Assembly: GCA_965247965.1 (NCBI GenBank)
Contig: OZ252053.1
Location: forward strand, 1,302,001 to 1,366,000
Origin: UBA7328 sp965247965
GTDB taxonomy: Bacteria; Bacteroidota; Bacteroidia; Chitinophagales; Saprospiraceae
Direction of reading: 5' to 3'
DNA length: 64,000 nt
Within the stretch, counting starts at the first letter, position 1. Every line of letters begins with the position of its first letter. Shown in pieces: positions 56,474 through 64,000 of the stretch. A model generated the notes under the pieces. It worked only from the letters and a program-made list of their open reading frames with translations, did not search any database and was not told the origin of the DNA. The translations under genes were made by a program, and so were the position numbers.

Positions 56474-56574
56474 TTGCCTTCCCGCACCCTAACCCTGAAG
56501 GGAACCCCCACGCTCGCTTTAAAACTGGCGGGTTGTCCTCCTTTAGGGCAGGGGTGGAGCGAAGGAAACTCTTA
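56474..56574. repeat. GC-rich dyad repeat upstream of the enoyl-CoA hydratase gene
   Basis: CCTTCCCGCACCCTAACCCT then GAAGGG on one side and GGCAGGGGTGGAGCGAAGG on the other form an imperfect hairpin. Third member of the family at 2347-2440 and 21541-21583. Confidence 0.6.
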
Positions 56575-56618
56575 TATCGCAACTTGAGTTAATTAGTAAT
56601 TCATCAATTAATAATTGT

Positions 56619-58271
56619 CTACATGGATACTCCTCTTTTCCACGGAATAAAATCATCCTGCCCCAATTGCACAGCCTTCGGAATAGCTTCTCCGCTAGCT
56701 ACCTTTATTATGTAATCAAAAAGTTCTTCGCCTTTGCTTTCTATTGTATCCTCACCCGTGATAATCGTTCCGGCATCGACATCGATAATATCAGCAAGCT
56801 TTGTTGCCATGATCGAATTGGTAGCCAATTTGATAGTTGGAGCTATCGCATTGCCGGTCGGTGTGCCTAGGCCGGTAGTGAAGACAATGACGTTAGCACC
56901 TGAACCGGCAAGAGCCGTTGTTGACTCCACATCGCCTCCAGGTGTACAAAGCAAATTCAAGCCTGGATTGGTGGCCGTTTCCGTATAATCCAATACTCCA
57001 GTGACCGGTGATGTACCGCCTTTCTTTGCGGCTCCAGCTGACTTCATTGCACCTGTGATGAGCCCGTCGCGAATATTGCCCGGTGATGAATTGTAAAGGA
57101 ATGAATTGCCGGATCTCTCTACCGACAACCTGTAATCCGTAATTAATTGTTGAAATCGTTTCGCCAAATCTTCTGTGGTACAGCGATTGACTAATTCTTG
57201 CTCTACACCGTGCAATTCCGGAAATTCTGCAAGAATTGGTGTTCCTCCTAGTGCCACTAAAATATCCGATGAATGTCCAAGCGCGGGATTAGCAGAAAGG
57301 CCAGAAAATCCATCTGAGCCGCCACACTCGAGGCCCAGTGTGATATGACTGAGATCGGCCGGCTTTCTTTCGATCTTATTCGCCTCCATCATACCCACGA
57401 ATGTCTCCTTAACAGCTTGCGCTACTAACTCGCGTTCTGATTTGGTTTTTTGCTGCTCGAGGAAAAACACCGGTTTAGAGAAGTTGCTGTCTTTTATCTC
57501 GATGGCTTGCTTCATATACTTGATTTGTAAGCCTTGACAACCGAGACTAAGTATAGTCGCGCCTGCAACGTTAGGATGGGTGATATAACTTGCGAGTAGG
57601 TTGCACAAGGCTCTTGTGGAGTCGCCCGTCTCGCCACATCCTCCGTTGTGGTTTAGGAATTTTATGCCGTCCACATTGGGGAAAAGTCGGTTTTCTTTAA
57701 CCTGCTCAGGACTTTGGATAATTTCCAGGTTTAGAAGGGTTTCCTTGTTTTCTCCTCGTTTATACTGCTGTACCAAATTTCGGGTATCCACCTTCCAGGT
57801 CTTCTCGGTGCGATAGCCAAGTTCGTCCAGCAAAGCTTCACGAATTACATTAACGTTGCGGTTTTCACAAAAAACCAATGGAATCACCAACCAATAATTC
57901 ATGGTACCGACACGCCCGTCGGCCCTGTGGTAACCCATAAAAGTGCGGTCCTTCCATTTACTGACATTCGGTTTGTTCCATTCCAGTTTTCGCTCGCCGA
58001 TGGTATAATCGCCGGGCTCGTTGGTAATATTACTGGTCGTAATCTTGCCTCCTCTACTTACAGGCTGAATGGCTTTACCAATCAACACGCCGTACATATA
58101 AACGGGGTCGCCAACGGCCATCTCTACTTCGCTAAATTTGTGTTTTAGCGGAATGTCTTCCACTAAATCGATACTGGTGCCGTTGAGTTTGAAACGTTGA
58201 CCGCCTGAAAGGTTGTCGAGGGCAACAATAATGTTGTCGCCAGGGTGAACTTTTAGAATGGGATCAGTCAT
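56619..58271 (-). CDS. uxaA: Altronate dehydratase (UxaA family)
   Basis: 550 residues, full length. N-terminal SAF domain (LKVHPGDNIIVALDNLSGGQ, HKFSEVEMAVGDPVYMYG), then the catalytic domain: GYHRADGRVGTMNYWLVIPL, FLNHNGGCGETGDSTRALCN, GLECGGSDGFSGLSANPALG and TPGGDVESTTALAGSGANVI, with conserved Cys for a metal site. Removes water from altronate to give 2-keto-3-deoxygluconate in galacturonate breakdown; galactarate and sulfolactate enzymes share the fold, so the exact substrate is open. The dctQ remnant fits uptake of sugar acids. Confidence 0.9.
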   Translation of the reverse strand: MTDPILKVHPGDNIIVALDNLSGGQRFKLNGTSIDLVEDIPLKHKFSEVEMAVGDPVYMYGVLIGKAIQPVSRGGKITTSNITNEPGDYTIGERKLEWNKPNVSKWKDRTFMGYHRADGRVGTMNYWLVIPLVFCENRNVNVIREALLDELGYRTEKTWKVDTRNLVQQYKRGENKETLLNLEIIQSPEQVKENRLFPNVDGIKFLNHNGGCGETGDSTRALCNLLASYITHPNVAGATILSLGCQGLQIKYMKQAIEIKDSNFSKPVFFLEQQKTKSERELVAQAVKETFVGMMEANKIERKPADLSHITLGLECGGSDGFSGLSANPALGHSSDILVALGGTPILAEFPELHGVEQELVNRCTTEDLAKRFQQLITDYRLSVERSGNSFLYNSSPGNIRDGLITGAMKSAGAAKKGGTSPVTGVLDYTETATNPGLNLLCTPGGDVESTTALAGSGANVIVFTTGLGTPTGNAIAPTIKLATNSIMATKLADIIDVDAGTIITGEDTIESKGEELFDYIIKVASGEAIPKAVQLGQDDFIPWKRGVSM

Positions 58272-58518
58272 AAGTACTATGTCTTGTTGAATTTACAATT
58301 AGAACCACTTCGAAAAAGACCACAATATAAGGAGTATTGGAATATTGGAGTAGTTGGAGTATTGGCCCCCTTACCACCGCAACTATATGGGATGGCAACG
58401 GGTTGTTTTATCTCTTCGGCAATCACGATCAAGGTATTCCCCTCTTTGGCCTTTTCTGGAAAGGTGATCTATATTCGGAGTAGAAATTGTAGGGTGACCA
58501 AAACTACTTATGAACTTA
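58272..58518. other. Short intergenic stretch with a stray open frame
   Basis: The plus strand holds a short frame, IWDGNGLFYLFGNHDQGIPL then FGLFWKGDLYSE and a stop (about 58385-58485), that looks protein-like but has no start and no recognisable family. Possibly a scrap of a lost gene. Confidence 0.3.
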
Positions 58519-59679
58519 CTACAAGGAAACGCCCAATAGGTGCTGAGCGATTTGTTTTACCTGCTCTTCCTGTCCAATATAAATCCAAAACACCAATTGA
58601 TCAGATGTATTCGATCTTCCGGTGGATCCTCCTATGGTTTGACCATTGCATTCCAGCTCGGCGAAGCCGCCGTACGACCCGTCGTCATTGTAAATATGTA
58701 TAGATTGACCTTTTTTACCAACCAGAGCCGGGGGCTCCTCGGAATAAACCGATGACGGATTATTGAAGAAATTACATATCACCAGGTAAGCCCGGCCGTC
58801 GGGTAATTGACTGAAATAGCTTGGCCGCCCCAAGATATGCGCGGCCTTCAACCCCACTTTGTACTGTTTTTTGCCGGTAATTCTGAACTCGTTATAATTG
58901 ATCCCGCTGCGGTGGTAATCTTCAGGCATTGGATCAAAATAATCTATATACTCAAGCAACGGGGAACTGGGGATAATCATTCGACCTTCCGCCTTGAGTT
59001 GAACCAGATCCCAGGCCTCAGTCATAAGATCGTCAGCTTTGGTCTCCGAAAGGTTAACTTGTTGTTGATACCCTATATATGTAACCTCTCTCATCAATTC
59101 CTCTTTTTTACTTAAGAACCGAATCGGATTGGCTGCCTTGCTAATGGTTCTTTCCACCAGCAATTCTTTCTTCCCCGTGGCTATGTTATAGGCCTCCAGG
59201 ACCATTGATTGGGAAAGCGTGCACTTTCCTTCATCGGTCATTCCAATTTGATAATTACCCGGATCCACATCCGGTGGAATAGAATAGGATTCCCAAAATG
59301 CACTCCTGTCAGGAACGTTGTATTGTATTTCGGGAGCAATCCAAATCCGGTCGCCGCCCACGTTCCACTCCTTAGCGGAGATAAATTCCTTAAATGCATC
59401 TTTGTCTCCAAAAATGGGATTTATCCAATAGATGCCGGGCTCGGTTTTGGACGGAAATGGCCCTAGAATTCGCCCGCCGTACTCGGATACTACAATTACT
59501 GCTTCACCTTGCAGAGACAGTACCACATATTCCAGATCATTCTCATCAAATCTGGAGACCACATCCTGAAAGGTGATCTGTGGCGCCGTCAGACTCAGAT
59601 TTACCTCCTGACTCTCACAACGAGTAGAAAATGAAAACAGAAGAACGTAAAACAGCAGGTTTGTCAAGATACCTAGCAT
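58519..59679 (-). CDS. Secreted mutarotase-like protein of unknown function
   Basis: 386 residues, signal peptide (LTNLLFYVLLFSFSTRCESQ, with a Cys near residue 21 that could be lipidated). Beta-rich: LSLQGEAVIVVSEYGGRILG near residue 55, WNVGGDRIWIAPEIQYN, YLVICNFFNNPSSVYSEEPP, and a late AELECNGQTIGG. These features recall DUF4380/DUF6786-type proteins with a galactose-mutarotase-like sandwich. Its place among sugar genes fits a carbohydrate-binding or epimerising role. Intact. Confidence 0.75.
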   Translation of the reverse strand: MLGILTNLLFYVLLFSFSTRCESQEVNLSLTAPQITFQDVVSRFDENDLEYVVLSLQGEAVIVVSEYGGRILGPFPSKTEPGIYWINPIFGDKDAFKEFISAKEWNVGGDRIWIAPEIQYNVPDRSAFWESYSIPPDVDPGNYQIGMTDEGKCTLSQSMVLEAYNIATGKKELLVERTISKAANPIRFLSKKEELMREVTYIGYQQQVNLSETKADDLMTEAWDLVQLKAEGRMIIPSSPLLEYIDYFDPMPEDYHRSGINYNEFRITGKKQYKVGLKAAHILGRPSYFSQLPDGRAYLVICNFFNNPSSVYSEEPPALVGKKGQSIHIYNDDGSYGGFAELECNGQTIGGSTGRSNTSDQLVFWIYIGQEEQVKQIAQHLLGVSL

Positions 59680-59843
59680 AAGATTATTGTTTTTGGTGAA
59701 AACTGGCGTTAAAGTACAAATTTAGGTATATAAATTAATGCGTTTGTTCCTTTTCTTCCAAAAGAAAATGACCGATCGCAAAACCGGAAGTGGGGTAATT
59801 GTATTCGAAGAAGTATTCCGTCGCACACTGTTATTTCAGGCTC

Positions 59844-60245
59844 TCAGTTTATCGATATAGTTATTTGCTTACCCAAGCCTACTTCAAAAAGCTTGTACAA
59901 AGTAGACAGTTGGATATCGGTTTTCCCATTTTCAATTCTTGAAATATAGCTTTTCTTGGCGCCGATTTTATCAGCTAATTCTTCTTGCGTCAACTTCGCT
60001 TCGATCCGCTCGTCTTTTAATAATTCGCCGATCACGAATACCTTGGCTTTAGCTTCAAATGAATCGCGCTTCGGAGTACCGATTTCACCGTATTGTTTGG
60101 TTAAATGTTCCTCAAACGTCGTTAAGTTTCTATCTTTTTTCATTGATATATTCAAATCAAATTTTTCCTTCACCTTTTGGCTTTGACTGTTGTAAAATTC
60201 TTCGAAATGATGTTTGTAGTATACAAGGCTTCTTAGTTTTTCCAC
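59844..60245 (-). CDS. HigA-type antitoxin fused to a remnant of HigB toxin
   Basis: 133 residues. Residues 1-30 (MEKLRSLVYYKHHFEEFYNS, QSQKVKEKF) are the N-terminus of a HigB/RelE-type toxin. Without its remaining ~80 residues the frame passes directly into an antitoxin starting MKKDRNLTTFEEHLTKQYGE, with an XRE HTH domain (AKLTQEELADKIGAKKSYIS, RIENGKTDIQLSTLYKLFE). An in-frame deletion inside the toxin explains this. The product is either a fusion or, from the internal ATG at about 60140, free antitoxin. Confidence 0.8.
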   Translation of the reverse strand: MEKLRSLVYYKHHFEEFYNSQSQKVKEKFDLNISMKKDRNLTTFEEHLTKQYGEIGTPKRDSFEAKAKVFVIGELLKDERIEAKLTQEELADKIGAKKSYISRIENGKTDIQLSTLYKLFEVGLGKQITISIN

Positions 60246-60371
60246 GAATTAAAGTTAACTAATAATGGAACAGAATACAAGAGTTGAGTTCATTTTTTGA
60301 ATGCGAGATGAGGGTCGGCATGGTAGACGTGTCGCCTTTTTAGGTGACCTGGCCGGCTTCAGCGTCACTTA

Positions 60372-60745
60372 TCACTCGGCCACGTACTGCCTTTCCAAGC
60401 TACAAATTCTATAAAACCAAGACAGACAAACTAAATTCAAAATCCATAATCCCGAATTGACATCTGGTACAGCTTTCCGCCAATAGGCGGACAAGTGCTC
60501 AACACACCTGTTCCGTATAGTTGTATCGGGAGGCTGATCGCTAAATTTCATCATAACTATCCATCGTCGCTGTCGGAAAAGCTCTTGGGAAGCCAGTGAT
60601 TGTTTGACCTGCATTCGCCTTTGATCGAATTGCTCCTGCACCACTTGCATGAGATAGGCGTGCAGCAAAGTATCTGTTGTACCTGGCAAAAGGCGTAAGT
60701 CATCCTGAACCATAAATGGGCCAGGGCAGTAAAAAGTAGAAACAT
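60372..60745 (-). pseudogene. Frameshifted fragment of a secreted protein, possibly a hydrolase
   Basis: ATG 60745 opens MFLLFTALAH, a signal peptide-like start, and the frame is lost within 15 codons. The protein-like sequence continues in the next frame: MVQDDLRLLPGTTDTLLHAY, LMQVVQEQFDQRRMQVKQSL, ASQELFRQRRWIVMMKF. This is similar in style to the N-terminal helices of secreted esterases of the Abhydrolase_7 or acetylxylan-esterase type. No catalytic part is present. Family assignment is weak. Confidence 0.45.
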
Positions 60746-61011
60746 ATGAGATACCTCAATATCAATCTAAATTTCAAATTATCATTGCCATTGTTATTCT
60801 CCGATCTTCATATAACGACTCTGGCTATGGCATGTGGGATATCGTCGAGCTGTAACGGTTTGAAGTTAGTTCTGAACAATGATCACATTTTTCTTGAAAG
60901 CTGGATGACCATCGACATGCGATTTTTTATCCCGCTTTCCCAATCATACAACTGAATGTCTAGCAGCACCATTCCACAGGTGGAGGATTTCCAATGATTC
61001 CCTTCTCCCTA

Positions 61012-62865
61012 TCATCTCAAAGGAAAATACATTTGATAAGGCATGTCGTATTTGACGCTGTGGAAAGGTGTGTACGTTCTTTTTGACTCAATCTCGTTGT
61101 TGAAGACCAAGGGCTTTTCACCGGGCACAAGAGATTTTGAAAATGCTTGAGGACTGGTATTAGAAAGGATATCCTCGACTTGGACCAGCACGTGAGGGCC
61201 ATAGGTTACGGCAACAAGATGAGGGTGTTGTTTATCAACAGGTGCCAGTTTGATTTGCATCGGAATCCGGAAAGTTATTCGGTCGTCCGGAGCCCATTCG
61301 CGTTCGATTTCAACCCACAATCCGGGCTCGCAGGAAACATCTAGTTTTACATCATTCAATTCAACCGCTGCATTCCGGGTCCAACCCGGGACTCTGAGTC
61401 TTATTCGGAAACGCATCTTGTCCTTGATCTTTATTATTAACGAGGTCGTATCAGATTCGGGATAGGCTGTCTCCTGTCGAACCTTGATTTGTTTACCTTG
61501 TTGGTTCCAATTCACCTCGGATGGAACGTAGAGATTTACATAAAGACCTTCGGCATCCTTGAAGTAAATAATATTGTGATAGTCCGCCACCACCTGGATA
61601 TAGGTTCCTGAACAGCAAGGCCAGGTTGCACTGTAATACTTCTTCGAAGCGCCTCCCAATCTGTAGTCGGAATAGTAGAAAGTTTTGCCATCACCCCACA
61701 TTGGTAATGCTGATCCGATTCCATTATATAGCATCTTCTCCATCCAATCGCCGAAACGCGCCTCTCCGGTGAACATCATCAAATAACGGCAAAGCTTGAA
61801 TATAGCCCAGGACCCACAGCCTGTTTCAAAAGAGCGGCCCGCATTTTTGTAATTGTTACCTGGCCATTCACCGTAGAAAGCTTTAGATTCGTCCTCGATC
61901 GATCTTCCCAATGTCCTGTCTTCCGGAACAAGAAGTTCACTTGGTCCAAAGCCGCCTGTTGCATAACACTGCGTTTTTTGAAAATAATCGTAAGCATTGA
62001 TGATGGTTTTCAAATATTCAGAGTCACCTGTCGCAGCGTACGTCATTGCAGCGCTGCTCAGACTGTTGACATGGCTGTATGCATGTAAGCCTTTCAGATT
62101 GAGTGGGGTTTTCCCAGTGAACATTCCCCAGTAGCGATGGTACCGCCAAACATCGCCGAAAATCTTAAACTTGTCTTCGCCGGTCAACAAGTAGGTCCGA
62201 TAGATGTTTTCTGAGAGCGTGTACCACTCGCCTTCTCCGGGATGGCGGCCTCCGGAATGATTTTCGAAAGTGGCCGGATTTCGAATGCGCCCGAGGTTTT
62301 GAATGGCATACTCTGTAATTTTCTCAATCAGCGGAATCGCCTCTTTCACATCGGCATATTCATACAGGTCGACCAGACCGCCAAGGGTCTTATCATAACT
62401 GTAATGCGTCAGACTCAGCCTGGAGATGGTCTTGCTCCATTCCCGTATCAAGTGCACGGCTTTGTCGCGCATAGCGACATCGCCAATAGCTTTGTACATA
62501 CGGGCCATCCCGCTCAGAAATTGACCGAAGACAGAGTAGCTTGTTTTTGAACACCAGCCGCCCATATGAGTGCCCGGTGCCGGAAGCCCAGCCTGTTCGC
62601 GAAAGCCCTTGAGAATGTCATCGTCAGAAATGTTAAAATAAAAGTCTCTTGTTTGGTAGTACTGTTTTTTAAACATGCTGTCCTAAAGGCGAACTCCACT
62701 GTAGTTGAACGGTTCCAGGACGTTTGTTGGATAGGAACTGATTTTTGCGGGATGAATAGGTGATTCCGCTTTCACGAGGCGGGGAAGAAATGCTGCACCA
62801 GGAACGCCTGCCAACAGTTTAATGAAATAACGTCTATTGGTTGCGTTACTCATGTGATCATCCAT
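61012..62865 (-). pseudogene. GH127 beta-L-arabinofuranosidase with an in-frame amber stop
   Basis: Leader RRYFIKLLAGVPGAAF (Tat-like) and the family entry PFNYSGVRL, then TAG at 62683-62685, then DSMFKKQYYQTRDFYFNISD in the same frame through to 61012. The main part is intact: HSGGRHPGEGEWYTLSENIY, FETGCGSWAIFKL (Glu and Cys ligands), WPCCSGTYIQVV (catalytic and zinc Cys), and the C-terminal beta domain (LRVPGWTRNAAVELNDV). An internal start at ATG 62676 could make a protein without signal peptide. Family role: removes terminal beta-L-arabinofuranose from plant or algal glycans. Confidence 0.88.
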
Positions 62866-62939
62866 TATAATTAATTTTGATATATGGTATTGATTTCGTG
62901 CCAAAATAGGGACAATTATTAACATTTAGTTTTTGATAT

Positions 62940-63163
62940 CAATAGTTCGTGAAGGATTTCGGCCAAATTCGAAGTGTTAACAGCAGTATCTTAAATTCAA
63001 GATTTTCTATAACGCTGATTATCAAGTATTTATGGCCTGCTTATTTGGCAATCCTATTAAAATGCAAGTTTCGGTTCAGACGATACTTTAGTTTTAATAA
63101 TTTATCCATAATTCTAAGATTGAGTATCAACGAGTTATGAAATATTTCCTTCACGGACTATTG
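62940..63163. mobile_element. 224-bp MITE, copy 2
   Basis: Same sequence and orientation as 4647-4870, flanked by the 6-base repeat TGATAT (62934-62939 and 63164-63169). Lies between the GH127 pseudogene and tRNA-Ala. Confidence 0.9.
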
Positions 63164-63196
63164 TGATATAATAGATTAAGTTTGTCTTTTCAAACT

Positions 63197-63260
63197 GGGG
63201 CCTTAGCTTCCCGATGTTCCACTGCGCTGCAATCGGGACAGGCAACTTCGCTAAGCCCCC
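63197..63260 (+). repeat. Hairpin sharing the tRNA-Ala 5' sequence
   Basis: GGGGCCTTAGC pairs with GCTAAGCCCC, and an inner TCCCGAT pairs with ATCGGGA. The first 11 bases equal the first 11 bases of tRNA-Ala that begins eight bases further on. May be a tRNA-derived repeat or part of a precursor structure. Confidence 0.55.
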
Positions 63261-63268
63261 GAAAACAT

Positions 63269-63342
63269 GGGGCCTTAGCTCAGTTGGCTAGAGCGTTTGA
63301 CTGGCAGTCAAAAGGTCACGGGTTCGACTCCCGTAGGCTCCA
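63269..63342 (+). tRNA. tRNA-Ala (GGC)
   Basis: Complete cloverleaf: acceptor GGGGCCT/AGGCTCC with the G3-U70 pair that marks alanine, D arm GCTC...GAGC, anticodon arm TTTGA CTGGCAG TCAAA (anticodon GGC), T arm ACGGG TTCGACT CCCGT. CCA is not encoded. It follows MITE copy 2 by about 100 bases. Confidence 0.96.
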
Positions 63343-63453
63343 CACTGATTATCAAAGAGTTATGAATATTTATAGAGAAGAGAAATTATATTTGTAAAAC
63401 ATTTGTAAAACGCACAGGCCGTTTTCTGCCCCCGCGGGGTTTTCTTGATGTGA

Positions 63454-63994
63454 TTAGCGATAAATTTTTGAAGCTATTTGGTAGGCTTTCACTTCTAGCG
63501 CGTCAAGATCGGACATCGATACGCCTAAAAGAGCTGCTCTGGAATAGTTGTATTCGAAGGAGGTAATGTCTCCTTTTTCGTAATTCTTGCGAAGTTCTTT
63601 TAATTGATTGACCGTTTTGATGTTTGAGCTTTACGTTTTTGAGTTTAGCTCGGACTTCTTTGATTGCGTCGTAGTCGTCTGGCGCTACCATGCCTAGTAT
63701 CTTATTTAGAGCCCCGCCCCAATCGAGGAATGTTTTAGTTTGAATTGGTGATTGTCCAGAAGAATGTTTATAGAACTGGCCGTTTTTTTCGTACCAGTCT
63801 GGTGCGGTATATTGTTTTTCTTCCTTTATCGGGATAATAATCCCGGAAAGACTTATCGTGTCTGAAACAACTTTGACGGTATCTATTTCTTGGATTTGCT
63901 TTTGGGTATTCTGTTCTTTGAGTAGCCTCGAAGTCTTGCATCCGACTCCACACAAAATTAAGAGCAATGCCGTTATTTTTATTGGGATGTTCAT
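63454..63994 (-). pseudogene. Lipoprotein of unknown function with a frameshift
   Basis: Start at 63994; signal peptide MNIPIKITALLLILCGVGC with a lipobox Cys at 19. The frame reads well through LGMVAPDDYDAIKEVRAKLK, then runs into a basic, protein-unlike tail ending at 63503. The other frame carries a natural continuation (IKTVNQLKELRKNYEKGDIT, SRAALLGVSMSDLDALEVKA, YQIASKIYR, stop 63454-63456). A one-base change near 63615-63635 explains this. Function unknown. Confidence 0.7.
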
Positions 63995-64000
63995 AATTAT

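Noticed and set aside
63182..63397. 71-codon frame through tRNA-Ala
   Set aside because: Reads across a complete tRNA and a hairpin.
1..64000. CRISPR arrays
   Set aside because: No regularly spaced repeats seen; the only short repeated units are the dispersed elements described.

Overview
The window comes from a Bacteroidota chromosome, most like a gliding, type IX secretion (T9SS) lineage such as the Saprospiria (lineage is inference). Support: a gldK-gldL-gldM-gldN operon, a short Bacteroidetes-type primary sigma factor, a T9SS-type C-terminal domain, Bacteroidetes-style promoters (TTG upstream of TAnnTTTG), and lipoproteins with short lipoboxes.

Layout. 1-4.4 kb: T9SS/gliding operon on the minus strand (gldN runs off the left edge). 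4.6-10.9 kb: a MITE, glycerate kinase, secreted proteins, a LolA-like protein with an FtsX-type ABC permease, and a decayed toxin-antitoxin pair. 10.9-14.6 kb: group II intron remnant, IS21, IS630 remnant and a second MITE. 14.7-27.7 kb: the housekeeping backbone (rpsO, pnp, rpoD, purC, ssrA tmRNA, Uma2 protein, rhodanese, a decayed saccharopine-dehydrogenase-like gene, an MBL-fold hydrolase), broken by IS1634 and IS1595. 27.7-52.6 kb: IS-dominated wreckage with at least nine mobile elements between fragments of a nitrilase, a T9SS-secreted protein, an FAD oxidoreductase, two sulfatases, a tyrosine recombinase, a conjugation coupling protein, a phage terminase, a repeat protein, a TRAP permease and a DUF6090-like protein. 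A 2.9 kb IS1595-type transposon in this stretch carries a candidate RNA gene and a HicAB-like pair. 53.2-62.9 kb: sugar and uronate genes (cupin, FAD oxidoreductase, enoyl-CoA hydratase, altronate dehydratase, mutarotase-like protein, GH127). 62.9-64 kb: second MITE copy, tRNA-Ala and a frameshifted lipoprotein.

Most striking signal: a 20-base palindrome-containing sequence, CCGCGTAACGCGGCACGAGT, sits between two TA dinucleotides at four places (13.1, 23.5, 34.4 and 51.2 kb), in both orientations relative to the host genes. Each copy lies inside a protein-coding frame (IS21 istA, an IS1595 transposase, an IS66 transposase, a DUF6090-like gene). Removing 22 bases (20 plus one TA) restores the expected frame in every case. 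It behaves like a minimal TA-targeting insertion sequence far shorter than known MITEs.

Second theme: several IS copies (IS21, IS1595-type transposon, one IS66) have unrelated genes on their two sides and no target duplication, which points to IS-mediated deletion or recombination. Many host genes also carry in-frame stops or frameshifts.
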